Shown here piece after piece: positions 1-12,640 of a stretch of DNA of 64,000 nt. The DNA is taken from NCBI RefSeq assembly GCF_030272615.1, contig NC_081412.1, forward strand, positions 144,378,247 through 144,442,246. The letters are read 5' to 3'. Source of the DNA: Cryptomeria japonica. Lineage: Eukaryota; Streptophyta; Pinopsida; Cupressales; Cupressaceae. Positions within the stretch are counted from its first letter, which is position 1; each line of letters opens with the position of its first letter. The notes under the pieces were generated by a model. That model made no database searches, was not told the origin of the DNA, and saw nothing but the letters and a program-made list of their open reading frames with translations. The position numbers were made by a program, and so were the translations under genes.

Positions 1-304
1 AAGTTTCACTGTTCAACAAGATCAATCAAAACCTTAATAAAGTTTCAGTGTTTAACAAGATCAAACAAACCTCAACAAAGTTAAGTGTCAACATCAACAT
101 CAACGTCATATCCAAACCTTTGCAAAAATTCAAAGATGATATACATGTTACTTGCAAGTGATCTTAGGTCCTAGGCATTCAATTCATGCATAAGTCCCAT
201 TAGAATCATCACACAAAGTCCTTGCATGAGTCATTTGATCAAGTTTTCATTCATTCATTTAAAATTTAGTGTTGCATTAGAGTATAGGAACCATACCTAA
301 GTCC

Positions 305-931
305 ATGGGTATTAGAGGAGACGATGAATTTCCATTGTAACAACCCAATATTGGGCCAAACAATGACCAATTAGCAATAATTGATGGTTTGGATAACCTC
401 GCTTGGGAAGTAAGAGTCAGTCGTGCCCAATATGACACGGTTGAGGTCGTCATAGATGATGAAATCCGGAAGTTTGTTTGTCTTGATGAGAAACTAAGGA
501 AAAAGATACAAAGATCAGCTCAAAAAGAAGCCATTAGACAATTGGTAGAAAAGACCATAGCAACATTTCTAAATCCTTGTCAATATTCTTCAAAAAAGAA
601 AAGTGTCTATCATTCCTAGGGTCTGCATAATCTGCATTGTAGTCTTCAACGTATGGGTCTAAAAGGAAATGATAAGTTCCCATTTGAGAGACCCAATCTT
701 GGGCCAAACAACATTCAATTAGAAATAACTGACAGTTTGAATATCCTTGGTGAGGAATTGATAGTTGATCAAGACCAATACGAAATAGTCCACGATGTCA
801 TAGATGATGAAGTTCAAAAGTCAGTACAAATTGACATAGACCTTGAAAATCAAATCAAAGAAGAGGCAAAATTAGAATCTTTTCAGCAATACGCTGAAAA
901 TATTGTGTTTGAATTTCGGAATCCTCAATAG
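305..931 (+). pseudogene. Upstream extra ORF of the Tat element, two tandem modules
   Basis: Two related modules lie in the same frame 348 bp apart, one starting with ATG at 305 and one with ATG at 653. Both begin MG-[IL]-[RK]-G-[DN]-[DK], then share a PN.GPNN motif, a VIDDE core and an FxNP ending. The first has an in-frame stop after 11 codons; the second is open for 92 codons. The modules are acidic and have no recognised domain. The position before gag matches the additional ORFs known upstream of gag in Tat elements. The product is unknown. The small in-frame module length could reflect a repeat protein or a duplicated gag leader. Confidence 0.55.
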
Positions 932-1061
932 CAAGTCATCATTCATAGATTGCATTGTCTACACTTTAGTCTTTAGGAAGTCATAGAAGCGTACTTAGCT
1001 ACACTTAATTGAGTCTTGCATCCACATCTTAGAGAGTCAAAATCACTTTGGAACAACATTC

Positions 1062-3100
1062 ATGTCATTAACGCGTTCTCAAAAGGCAAAACACCAGATG
1101 GATCCTAAAAATGACCCTTTGGTTAACCCCACATGGAATATGGATATATCCACACAACAACAGGCACAGGATCGAAGACCCACAACCTTATCAACAAACA
1201 TAAACAGGATGCATTCTATTGATGAAATACAATATAATTTGACAAAAGAAGAATTGGAAGTAACCAAATAAGATCCTATGATGCTTATGATTCTCAACGC
1301 TCTCATCAATAATGATAGAGACAGATATCTCATACTATTAGTCCAAATGGGGCTAAATTACCTCCAGGGGTGGACATTTCAGCTATATTACCACAAGGTG
1401 TGACATTGAATCAAAATGTTCCTCAAGTACCTACTGTTATACAAACTAAATCAACACTTGCTACATCAACCCAGGGTGTATCTCTAAATACTCAAGCGAT
1501 TACAACTCCAACACTGTCAAAAGTTTCATCAAAGAGTACCAATGTTATATCTCTGACAATGCCCAGCGTGACAAAGCAAGCTACAATGACTAACAATGCT
1601 ACTTTGGTAAATATAACTCAACCCTCAGTTTTAGTTGGTTCCACCTAAAGTAGCCAAAATGTGAATCAAGGGACAACTAGCTCAGCTGAACCAAATGTCA
1701 GTCCACAATTTGCATACTTTACACCACTCAATAGGATTCATGGTACACAATTACATGGGTAGTCCACATTTTAGCAAGCTCTAAGATACTCCAACACTAT
1801 CCCTTTTGTGGGAAATACTTATCAAGGCAGTGCACCATTGATCCAAACAAAGATCCTGACTCAACAAATGAAGAATCTTCAAAAGAAAATGGTCAGTATG
1901 CAAGCAGTTAATGATAAAAAGAGCTACACAATAGAGGACCTCCGTCTGTATCCTTTTGATAGAAAGTTATACATGCCACCATTTCCCCCGCATTTTGAAA
2001 CTCCAAGGTTTGACAAGTATAGAGGGAAAGGTGATCCTCGAGATCATGTCACAGAATTCTTCATGACATGCATTGAAGTAGCCCACGATGATACATACTT
2101 AATGAGGCTATTTTCCAAAAGTCTTGGAGGGACAACATTAGAGTGGTTTTCACACCTTCCACCCAAAATTACTTCATGGGGAGAATTGGTTGAGTTATTC
2201 ATATCCAATTTTCATTCAACATAGATAATTTGGTTACCTTAATGGATTTATGTGCAACAAAGAAAAAATAAGGTGAAAGTTTCACCACGTTCTTGCAAAG
2301 ATGAAGGGGCCTATATCACAGATGTCTTAGTCACATCCCTAAAGCTGAGCAAGTAAATGTTTTCAATGAAAATCTTGTGCCTCCAATTAAGTATCCATTG
2401 CAAATGCAATGCCTAAACAATTTTAAAGAATAACATAAAAAGGCATCAAGTATGGGAGAGGCATCTTAGAACAAGGTATACTGAAAGACCACAAGGATAG
2501 TGGACCAACCACCAATACAAATAATGAAAGGCCAAAATTTTGGCCTATGAACAAAAATGTCACAAATGACGGAGTTTTTGATGCACATGTTGTAAATAGA
2601 GCTCAACCAGCAGTATCTCTACAAGGACCAACTAATTTTGGCAGTAAGAACCAGTCTCTGACAAACAACACCAATTCACTACAGTCAAACAATCCAAGAC
2701 CACCAAGGGCAAGCATACCCAGAAGAAGATTTACACCCCTTGGTGAACCTATTGAATCAACACTCAAAAAACTGATACAGAGAAATGCCATAACTTTACC
2801 AGAAGATAGACCATATGAACCAGGTCCATTCAAGCATGCTTGGTGGAATGACAATGATTTGTGTGAGTATCACTACAATAAAGGTTACAAGATAGCAAGT
2901 TGCTACAAATTGAAAAACCTCATCCAAGATCTCATTGATCAAGGTGACATTACTGTGGATACCAATAAGGCACCAAACACAAATCATACCATTTTTTAGG
3001 ATCCTTTCGTCAAACATGACAAAGGAAAGGCTTCTAGTTGCAATGCACAAAATAATACTACCAACTATACCAATATCCCATTCAACTATGCCATAAACAC
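1062..3100 (+). pseudogene. Tat gag polyprotein, decayed
   Basis: A Ser/Thr/Gln-rich leader (1370-1800) precedes the conserved retrotransposon gag core at about 1960-2220. The core shows FDKYRGKGDPRDHVTEFF, then LEWFSHLPPKITSW, the usual pattern of plant gypsy capsid domains. The reading continues past a stop at 2222 with LVTLMDLCATKKK and FTTFLQR-like segments in another frame. At 2547-2999 a zinc-knuckle-like stretch, C-EYH-x4-GYKIASCYKLK-x-LIQDLI, closes gag. Capsid protein would package element RNA in the cytoplasm. Several stops and at least one frameshift make it non-functional. Confidence 0.75.
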
Positions 3101-3119
3101 ACTAAGTGCATGAGATGAA

Positions 3120-3801
3120 ATGGTAGCTACAATCATAATAAATCCCACAAACAGAGACTGTCTTGTCATCACTAGAAGATCAAAGGTCACATTACAAGGG
3201 GTACCTTCAAATCCCTCTTCAATAACTAGCAACTACAATATGGTGGATCATTTCAAGCGAACTCTAGCTCAAATTTCATTATTTGAGTTACTGCACATCT
3301 TGTCGGTTTATAAGCCAGTCCTGGACAAAGCCTTACAAGATTCACTTGCTGCTAGAGATATTGATGAGAACAAATTCCAATCCATGGAAGGAAACTTGGT
3401 AGCTTCAAAGGTTGCATTCACTGAACAAGATGTACCTACAGGCTGACCCATGCATAATGATCCCCTGTACTTAGAAGCTTTGGTTCATTGAAAGAAGGTT
3501 CGAAGAGTGCTTATAGATGGTGAAGTTGGCCTTAACATATGCACACTATATTTGATCAAATCTTTCGGATATTCTAAACATTATATTGATTCTACCAAGA
3601 GAATCAATATCAAAGCCTATGAGGACAAGGAACACCCTTCTAATGGTGTGGTGACTTTATCAGTACAAGTGGGACCAGTTACAACATACATCACCTTTCA
3701 AGTCCTAGACAAAGAATTGGGGTACAATATGCTATTAGGTCATCCATGGATACATACCATGCAAGCATTACCATCAACTTTTCACCAATGTGTGGAGTTC
3801 T
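3120..3801 (+). pseudogene. Tat aspartic protease, 5' part, cut by copia insertion
   Basis: From 3507 the frame gives an aspartyl-protease-like fold: a LIDGEVGLNIC strand (where the family has D-[ST]-G), a central VTLSVQVGPV strand and the closing LGYNMLLGHPWIHTM motif, followed by a HQCVEF ending. The reading stops abruptly at 3801, exactly where the copia LTR begins, and resumes in the same sense at 10008. The region 3120-3446 upstream is the gag-to-protease linker, with FKRTLAQISLFELL, a motif usual before gypsy proteases. The third catalytic residue is E rather than T/S or G, so the enzyme was probably already damaged. Confidence 0.7.
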
Positions 3802-4879
3802 TGTTGGTATTATGGATGTGTTGCATTAGTTTTGTCATTGATGTCAACACTTATCCTTTTGGAGATCTTTGGCTATGTTGAACCAACACATTGTGTTCAC
3901 TGGCAAGTTTAGTGACTTATGCAAGTCACCGGCATATTGTTCACTGACAAGTTATTTTATTCACCGACATCGAGGATGACTTGTTATCATCTAGAGATCA
4001 CTTGGTTATGTTGAAGACATGGTTTGGATACTTGGTTTTGGTATTTTGGTTAATGGTCTAATTGGGTTAACATATTTATTGTTACTAGCAAATTGGTCTA
4101 GGTTATGGACCAGTATGCATTATCTGTTCCAGATCAGCATGACACGTTATGGAGATGATTTATTGATTGGATATTATTGTAAAATTATTGAGCTGACATG
4201 ATGCATCGCATCTTAACTTGTTTGTAATTGATTTTATTGTAATATTCTTAGTGAGATGACCTACACATTTGGTCTTAGGTTTTGTATATATGTAAGATCT
4301 CAATTGATGAGATATAGGATATGGGACATGGTATGTAAGGTTATGGTATTGTAACATGGTATATGTGAATATTGAAGATCATATGAGAAGAGCATAGAGA
4401 AGGTTAAAGGAAGGTTTGAAGGTGATTATTAGAGCTTAACCGATACTGAATCCAACATTGGAGATGTTATTTTGAGCAGTACATTATTCTAGGATTTAAC
4501 TATCCTATTGTAGTCATTGCGACTCCCATTTGAGTAGTCTTCTCTAGGCGGTTGGCCTTTCTGCATGTGAAGACCCCATTTGTATACACATACTATCTGC
4601 AGTAGTATCATCTGATTGTGGGTAAGGTTTCCCACCATGGTTTTTCCCCTTACAGGGTTTCCACGTTAAAATATTTATGTTATGTATTGTGGATGTTGTT
4701 TCTCTTTCTGTTTGATGCATTAAGTTTCACTGATATTGATATTAACTATTAATCTGTTAACCGACATTAAGTTTGGTTTACTGGTATTAAGCAACAAGTT
4801 TGATTAAGTTATATTTGGGTTGAAATTCATAGTCAACTGATTCACCTCCCCCCTCTCAGTTGCCTTCCGAGTCCTAACA
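3802..4879 (+). repeat. copia-1 5' LTR
   Basis: About 1078 bp, colinear with 8956-10007. It opens TGTTGGTATTATGG and ends GTCCTAACA. The 3' part has the C-rich run ending CTCTCAGTTGCC and a GGTTTTTCCCC element shared with the other copia LTRs in this window. Scattered substitutions and a small length difference from the 3' copy indicate an old insertion. Confidence 0.92.
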
Positions 4880-4881
4880 AT

Positions 4882-4893
4882 TGGTATGAGAGC
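4882..4893 (+). other. copia-1 primer-binding site
   Basis: TGGTATGAGAGC lies two bases after the LTR. It differs by one base from TGGTATCAGAGC, the common plant copia primer site complementary to initiator methionine tRNA, which is present unchanged in copia-2. Confidence 0.85.
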
Positions 4894-4947
4894 CTAGTCC
4901 TCTTTTTGTAGAAGCATAACAACTTGAGGAGATCTTATGATGACTAA

Positions 4948-6774
4948 CATTTTTCAGGATGGACAGTGCCTAATACATCAGTATCTAGAGGTACCTTGGT
5001 TGGAAAACTTTTAGCATTTGAGCTTGAGGAATTTGGTCTTGTTGCTACAATTAAAACAGATTTGTCCTTCAAAGCATTATCATCATCATCATCTAACAAA
5101 TTTGATTGGAAAGCACTTTATGCAAGAGAACTTGAAGATATTAGAAGGGAAAATGAAGAACTAGAAGAACTTGAAGCGCTATTTGCAAGGAAAATGCCTA
5201 AAGGTCCAGTTGGAAGTAAGTATGAAGGTAAAGCACCATTTAGATGTTTTAACTACAATAAAGTTGGTCATATGGCATCTAGATGTCTTGATAGACATGC
5301 AAGATTGAGAGAGGAAGCTAAAAGAATATATAAGACTAACCCTGAATATCAAAGATACAGATTTAAGAAGAATAGAGACAAATCTTGTTACTATGCTGAT
5401 GAAGGAGTTACTGGTGATTTTGATGAAGAGTCGATAGACAATGGATGGGATTTTTTTGCAATAAAAGAAGATCAACCGACACCTATTGTTCCACCGGTAG
5501 AGCAGGCCCTGGCAGCTAAAATTGAAGAAAAGGATGAATGGATCATAGATTCTAGATGTTCACATCATATGACTGGTGCTAAAAGTAAATTCTTATCTTT
5601 TCAGGAATATAGTGGAGGTCTAGTAAGATTTAGGGATGATAAAGCTTGTTTGATCAGAGAAAAATGCACTATATCTTTAGATGGTAAGCATGATACTGAC
5701 AATGTTTATTATGTTGAAGGTTTGAAGCCTAATCTTTTGAGTGTTGGTCAATTAGTTGAAAAGGGTTTTCAGTTACAATTCAAGAATGGTAAATGCAAAA
5801 TCATGAATGGAACTAGATTGGAGATTGCAACCGGTAATCAGACTAAAGGTAATATCTTTCATTTGAACAACAATGATAAGACATGCTTGATTTCACATAT
5901 TTATGAAATTTGGTTATGGCATAAGAGACTTTGCCATGTAAATTTTGATTACATTGTAAAGATCAGTTCAACTAAGGCAGTAAGGGATTTACCTAAGATT
6001 GTGAAACCTCATAATCCGATCTGTAAGGAATGTCAAATGAGAAAGAAAGTTAGAACAACTTTTAAGAGTATTTCTGAGAAATCCAATGATGTTCTTGATT
6101 TAATCCATACTGACTTGTGTTGTCCGACAAGAACAAGAAGTCTACAGGGAGATATATACTTTATACTAATCATTGATGATTATTCTAGAATGTGTTGGGT
6201 TACTTTTCTTAGGGAGAAATCTGAAGCTTTTGGAAAATTCAAACTTTTCAAGGCAATGGTAGAGAATGAAACTGGTAAGAAAATCAAATGTTTGAGATCT
6301 GATCAAGGAGGAGAATTTGCATCTAAGGAATTTAATACATTATGTGAAGTGATTGGAATCAGAAGACAACTATTAGCACCCCGGACACCTCAGCAAAATG
6401 GAATTGTGGAAAGGAAGAACAAAACTATTATGGAAGTAGCTAGAAGCATGATACTGGAAGAAAATCTATCTCATGTGTATTGGAGAGAAGCAGTGAATAC
6501 AACGTTTTACACTTTTAACAGAGTTCACATCAAAGGTGAAACCGGTAAGATCCCTTATGAACTATGGTTTGGTAATACTCCTACTCTTAAATACTTTAGA
6601 ATTTTTGGAAGCAAATGTTATATTAGGAGAGATGAGTATATTGGTAAATTTGATCCTAGAAGTGATGAAAGAATGTTTCTTAGTTATTCATTTAAGAGAA
6701 AGGCATATAGATGTTTTAATAAAAGATTGCAGAAAATCATTGAGAGTGCTAATGAAGATAGATTAACAATTTAG
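4948..6774 (+). pseudogene. copia-1 gag remnant, protease and integrase
   Basis: The frame is open for about 600 codons but has no ATG at its head. It starts at the C-terminal end of gag (LVGKLLAFELEEFG matches the late gag of copia-2), so roughly 500 bp of gag is deleted. A zinc knuckle CFNYNKVGHMASRC has lost its second cysteine. The protease motif is WIIDSRCSHHM, with R where the family has G. Integrase shows the H-x-LCHVN and CKECQM zinc-binding pairs, then the acidic core: IHTDLC, LRSDQGGEF, and TPQQNGIVERKN with its Glu. It ends at a TAG at 6772, after which the reading continues in another frame. Confidence 0.85.
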
Positions 6775-6904
6775 AGGAAATTCAAGGTCTATAGATTCTG
6801 AACCGGCAGTTGAGATGATCATAAATGAACCTATACAGAGTGCACCGGTACAGAGTATGGATCTAGTCACACTGACATCATCAGAGAATTCCACAGTTAC
6901 TGAA

Positions 6905-8573
6905 GCAACAACATGTGAATAAACCCAGGTATGTAAGACTGAATCACTTAGAAAATCATATAATTGGGAATAAGTATCAAGGTGTTATGACAAGAGGAAG
7001 ACTAACAAATGAAGAGGTGTGTTTAATTTCTCAAATTGAACTGGCATCTGTTATTGAAGCTTGTCAAGATGAACATTGGATTAAAGAAATGGAAGATGAA
7101 CTAGAACAAATTGAAAAGAACAATACATGGACATTAGATCCTCAGCCTAAAGACAAAAATGTAATTGGAACTATATGGGTATTCAGAAATAAACTTAATG
7201 AAGATGGTAAGGTAATCAAGAACAAAGAAAGATTAGTGTGTAAAGGATATTCACAGAAGGAAGGAATTGATTATAATGAAACCTTTGCACCAGTAGCTAG
7301 AATTGAGGTAGTCAGATTATTTCTTACATTTGCAGCTCATAAGAACTACAAAGTATATCAAATGGATGTAAAATGTGCATTTCTGAATGGTGATCTTGAA
7401 GAGGAAGTTTACATAGAACAATCTGATGGATTTTCATTGACAAATGATAAAGACATGGTTTGTAGATTAAGGAAAGATTTTTTATGGATTGAAGCAAGCT
7501 CCTAGAGCTTGGTATGCTAGATTGGACAAATATCTATTGAAGCTTGGCTATAGTAAAGGTAATGCTGACATCAACTTATATTTCAAAGTGATTAATGATG
7601 ACATCTTGGTTATTGAAGTCTTTGTTGATGATATCATTTTGGAGGAGAAGATGGATTGTGCAAAGACTTTGCTAACAAAATGCAGGAAGAATTTGAAATG
7701 TCTATGATTGGGGAGATAAAATTCTTTTTAGGATTGCAGATTTCACAAAATGATAAAGGTATATTCATATGTCAAACAAAATACTTGAAGGAACTATTGA
7801 AGAAATTTGGTATAGAAAAATCCAAACTGGTAAGTACTCCTATGACTACAACTGACAAATTGACATTGAAGGATGATTCAGGTCCTATTAATCTGACAAG
7901 ATACAAATCTATGATTGGAGGTTTACTGTATTTAATACAAACAAGACCTAATATAATGAATGTAGTATACATTATTTCAAGATTTCAGAGTAATCCTATA
8001 GAAAATCATGAATCATCAGTAAAAAGGATTTTCCGGTATCTACAAGACACAACAAATCTTGGTTTATGGTATCCTAAAGATGAAAATTTTGATTTATGTG
8101 CATACACCGATGCAAATTGGGTAGGAGATGTAGATGAAAGAAAAAGCACCACTGGCGGAGCATTCTTTCTTGGTAGTGGATTGATTTCATGGTTGAGCAA
8201 GAAGCAGAGTTGTACATCATTATCAACAACAAAATCAGAATATGTTGCAGCAACAACTAATTGTACTCAGGTACTATGGATTAAGAAAATGTTGAAGGAC
8301 ATCAAGGTAAAATGCAAAGAACCAATAATCATTTATTGTGATAATTCAACAACAATTGATATATCAAAGAATCTGGTATTTCACTATAAGAATAAACATG
8401 TTTCTATCAAATATAATTTTCTAAAAGAGAATGTTGAAGCAAAAGAAGTAAGATTGGTTTATGTAAATACTAAAGAGCGGATTGCAAATATCTTTACTAA
8501 GCCTTTGCCTAAGGAAAATTTTGAATATCTTAGAGAGAAACTTGGGGTAATACTGTCACCGGTAGAAACTTAG
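6905..8573 (+). pseudogene. copia-1 reverse transcriptase and RNase H
   Basis: Three overlapping frames (6915-7505, 7489-7707, 7656-8573) join into one RT-RNase H, so there are frameshifts near 7480 and 7650. Recognisable segments are [54 protein letters not shown] and [15 protein letters not shown]. The catalytic loop is FVDDI (usual YVDDM/I). RNase H includes YTDANWVGD, RKSTTGGAFFLG, LSTTKSEYVA and the tail IANIFTKPLPKENF. The first copia RNase H residues are intact. The stop at 8571 is the natural pol end. Confidence 0.87.
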
Positions 8574-8955
8574 ACAGTTGAAGGTTGGCATCAAACTGAT
8601 AGAAAATAATAGATAAACCTTTTTTCGACTTTGATGGAGGAGAACTACTTCTCAGTGGGAGTAGTTGGTTATATTAACTGGTCATATTAGTTGGTTGTGT
8701 GTTATGATATTCGTATTGCTTTGGCATTTGATGTCAAAGGGGGAGAGATTTCTATGGAAAAACTTTGTATTTATGAAACATTATCCTTGGGGAAGAGATT
8801 ATTCATTGAGGGAGAGATATATACTCTCTGCATTTTGATTTTGATTTCTGGTATTGATCTATTCTGGAGATTGTTGGTTTTTGGTTTTTTGCATTCTGTT
8901 TTGGCACTTATATGTTTTTCCATCTTGTGTTGTCATCAATACCAAAGGGGGAGAT

Positions 8956-10007
8956 TGTTGGTATTATGGATGTGTTGCATTAGTTTTGTCATTGATGTCA
9001 ACACTTATCTTTCTGGAGATCTTTGGCTATGTTGAACCGACACATTATGTTCATCGACAAGTTCAGTGACTTATGCATAGTCACCGATATATTGCTCACT
9101 GACAGGTTATATTATTCACTAGAACTGAGGATGACTTGCTATCATCTGGAGATCACTTTTTTATGTTAAAGACATGGTTTGGATACTTGTTTTTGGTATT
9201 TTGGTTAATGGTCTACTTGGGTTGACATATTTGTTGTTACTGGCAAATTGGTCTAGGTTATGGACCGATATGCATTATCTATTCCAGATCAACATGAAAT
9301 GTTATGAAGATGATTTATTGATTGGATATTGTTGTAAATGTATTGAGCCGACATGAAGCATCACATCTTAACTTGTTTGTAATTGATTTTATTGTAATAT
9401 TCTTAGTGAGTTGACCTACACATTTGGTCTTAGGTTTTGTATATATGTAAGATCTCAACTGATGAGTTATAGGATATGGGACATGGTATGTGTGAATATT
9501 CAAGATCATATAAGCAGACCATAGAAAAGGTTTAAGGAAGGTTTGAAGGTGATTATCAGAGCTTAACCGGTACTGAATCTAGCATTGGAGATGCTATTTG
9601 AGAAGTACATTATTCTAGGATTTAACTATCCTATTGTAGTCATTGCAACTCCCATTTGAGCAGTGTGCTCTAGGCACTTGGCCTTTCTACATATATAGAC
9701 CCCATTTGTATACACATACTATCTGCAGTAGTAACATCTGATTGTGGGTAAGGTTTTCCACCATGGTTTTTCCCCTTACAGGGTTTCCATGTTAAAATCT
9801 TTGTGTTATGTGTTGTGGATGTTGTTTCTCTTTCTGTTTCATGCATTAAGTTTCATCGGTATTGATATTAACTATTAATCTATTAACTAACATTAAGTTT
9901 GGTTTACTATTATTAAGTATCAAGTTTGATTAAGTTGTATCTGGGTTGAAATTCATAGTCAATTGATTCACCCCCCTCCCCTCTCAGTTGCCTTCTTGGT
10001 CCTAATA
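8956..10007 (+). repeat. copia-1 3' LTR with polypurine tract
   Basis: About 1052 bp, matching 3802-4879. The polypurine tract AAAGGGGGAGA (8944-8954) is directly upstream. The 382 bp between the pol stop and the LTR hold another purine run (AAAGGGGGAGAG near 8738) but no gene. The end has drifted from CTAACA to CTAATA. Confidence 0.92.
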
Positions 10008-11258
10008 GTTCCCATTCAATGGCATAGAGATCATTGTCCATGGTGACCCAAACCCTTTTCAACACTGTAATTATTTAAGGGCAAGCACAAAAAATCAAGT
10101 ACCAAACAATCAGGAAGCCCCACTTCACTTAAAAATGGAATCATTATCAATTAGAGAAACAGAGAAAAATACACCAACCACATCTTCTTTGTAGATTAAG
10201 GAAGTTGGTTGTGGAGAATATTCTATTTCGAGTACCTCAAATAGCAAACAATCATATTTTTCTCCTAGGTCTTTTGGGAAGCCTTAGAACACAACAATGA
10301 AGCAAGATAAAGGAAAAGAGAGTGAAGTACTTAGATTCATGCTCTTTCATTAGATGGGGAGACTTACAAGAAAAATCTCTAAGTGAAGATGTCAATCACT
10401 GGATATACAGAGAAGAAGATGACATGACCATAACCAGGTTACCTCTAAATCAATATGGAAATGGCTTCAAGATGTTACAAAAACATAGGTATGATGGCAC
10501 CATAGGATTGGGACTACAAAAGCAAGGAAGATTAGAACCTATTTTGCCACATGAAAACCCAAATAATCAAGGTTTGGGATATAAACATGCACCACAAATA
10601 ACAAAAGCCAGGCAACGTACATTAGATATACTGAACAAGCCTAGGTTACCCTCAGAATCAGTCATCAACAAGAGTATTTTCCTCTTCATCTCAGAAAAGA
10701 AGGAGAGAACAAACATCTCCTATTATGGAATTAGATGGTGAAGACATGAGGGAAATTCTACAAGAAACTAGCACAAAGTCATCTAGCAGTACAATACCTA
10801 AAACATCTACACAAGCAAATATGGTAGCAGATATAGGCTTAACACCAGCAAATGAGCCAAATCCTTGGTTGTTGTCAACACTTTTGCCAAGGGAAACAAC
10901 TCTAGCTCCTCCATTTGAGTCAGATGAAAAAAGGCTACAAAGACTGATACCTGGATTAAGAAGGGTATCCACAATACAAAGAAGATCCACTAATCTGCAA
11001 CAAACTCAGTTACAAGAACAAGAGGATATGAGTGATACAGAATTAGAAAGTGAAACATACATAGAAAGTGTCACATATTCTCATGACTATGAATTCCCAT
11101 CTGATAATGAAGACAACCCACCACCAATATATGATGAGGACATATCAGGTCATAACCAAGTATGCATGGTATCAGGATCTTGTACAACATCAGGGAACAA
11201 AGACTTGCCCCTTATACATCCATATATGATTGACTGGGGGAAAAAAGGAAAGCCATAA
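10008..11258 (+). pseudogene. Tat protease end, G-patch-like segment and acidic spacer
   Basis: The host protease reading resumes after the copia insertion. At 10322-10741 there is a G-patch-like stretch: GNGFKMLQKHRYDG, then GLGLQKQGRLEPI and GLGY. G-patch segments after the protease are known in several plant gypsy groups and bind nucleic acid. The following 10725-11258 frame is rich in Asp, Glu, Ser and Thr and leads to the reverse transcriptase. Stops and a frame change at about 10735 break the polyprotein. Confidence 0.65.
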
Positions 11259-11472
11259 TTATATTGGTTTCAAAATGATGAATCCATAGTTGAATTCTTG
11301 GGTGCAAGGGACAGACTCCCTTATGATGATCACAAGGTTGGATTTGCTCTATACAGAACTACATATTTCAGAGAAGCAAGCTCCTCTCCTAATCAAGACA
11401 ATGATAATGAAGCAGAACACATTCCTCATAACATAATGGATGCTCTTTATTGATAAATAACAATCAACATTA

Positions 11473-12640
11473 TTGGTAGAAGAAACTGAGGAAATCAACA
11501 TCAGTGATGCTGAGAAAGTTTGTAACATTCACCTAGCAAAGTCCCTAAATCCAATAGAAAAAGATAAATTTATCCAATTCTTTAACCAAAGACCAATAAA
11601 TTTTGCATGGTCTTATGCATATATGCCTGGATTAGATCCTAAATTGGTCTTACATCATTTGCCATTGCTTCCAGGAGTAAAACCATATAAGCAGAAGCTT
11701 AGGAATATGCACCCTCACATAGCCGTGTTAGTCAAAATTGAACTATAAAAATTGTTAGATGTGGGTTTCATTAGGCCCATAGACTATGATGAATGGATTT
11801 CAAATCTAGTCCTAGTATCCAAGAAGACTGGAGGTATCAGGATTTGCACCGACTTCAAAGATCTCAATAAGGCTTGCCCAAAAGATGACTTTCCACTCCC
11901 TAACATAGACATGATAGTGGACTTGATAGCTCGAAATGAAATGCTATCACTCATGGATGGTTTTTTTGGTTATAATCAAATCAAAATTGCACCAGAAGAC
12001 CAACCTAAAACAACATTCACTTGTCCATGGGGAACATATTGCTGGAATGTGATGTCGTTTGACCTTAAAAATGTAGGTGCCACTTATCAAAGGGAAATGA
12101 CTACCTTATTCCATGACATGATACACACATTCATGGAGGACTATGTAGATGATTTGATAGCAAAATCCAACACAAGGGATAGTCATCTAGACATATTGGA
12201 TAAGATATTTGATAGGCTTGAGCAATATAACGTAAGACTCAATCCAAAAAAATGTGTCTTCATCGGGAAAACTCTTGGGATTCATTGTATCCAATCGTGG
12301 TATTGAGATAGATCCAGAGAAAGTGAAAGCTATTTTAGACATGCCATCACATACTACGCTTAAGCAACTCAGAAGTATGCAAGGCAGATTACAATTCATA
12401 AGGCATTTCATTACCCAATTGGCAAAAAAGTGACAACCATTTCAACATCTTTTAAAGAAAGGTGTCACATTCAAATGGACACAACAATTCCAAGAGGCAT
12501 TCGAGACACTAAAATAATATCATTTTTCCACACCGATCTTGGTTCCTCCCATGCATGGGAAACCATTACTCTTGTATATAGCTGCAAAAAACTCCTCCTT
12601 AGGTGCTCTCCTAGCACAACATGTTGAATAAGGAAAAGAG
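11473..12640 (+). pseudogene. Tat reverse transcriptase
   Basis: The N-terminal linker shows NFAWSYAYMPGLDP and LLPGVKPYKQKLRNM, typical just before plant gypsy RT. A stop at 11746 separates it from the core at 11752-12306: FIRPIDYDEWISNLVLVSKK, RICTDFKDLNKACPKDDFPL, a FFGYNQIKIAPEDQPKT motif, and the catalytic YVDDLIAKS. A frameshift near 12290 breaks the palm-connection region; the following sequence still encodes a SNRGIEIDPEKVKAI-type segment in another frame. Key aspartates are intact. Confidence 0.85.

Larger units (their letters stand above)
3802..10007 (+). mobile_element. Complete Ty1/copia retrotransposon (copia-1)
   Basis: Both LTRs are present, starting TGTTGG and ending CCTAACA (5') or CCTAATA (3'). 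The element lies between 5-bp duplications GTTCT (3797-3801) and GTTCC (10008-10012), with one mismatch. The order protease, integrase, reverse transcriptase, RNase H identifies Ty1/copia. A methionine-tRNA type primer site follows the 5' LTR and a polypurine tract precedes the 3' LTR. It sits in the protease of the Tat element. Most of gag is missing and pol has two frameshifts, so it is not autonomous. Confidence 0.93.
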
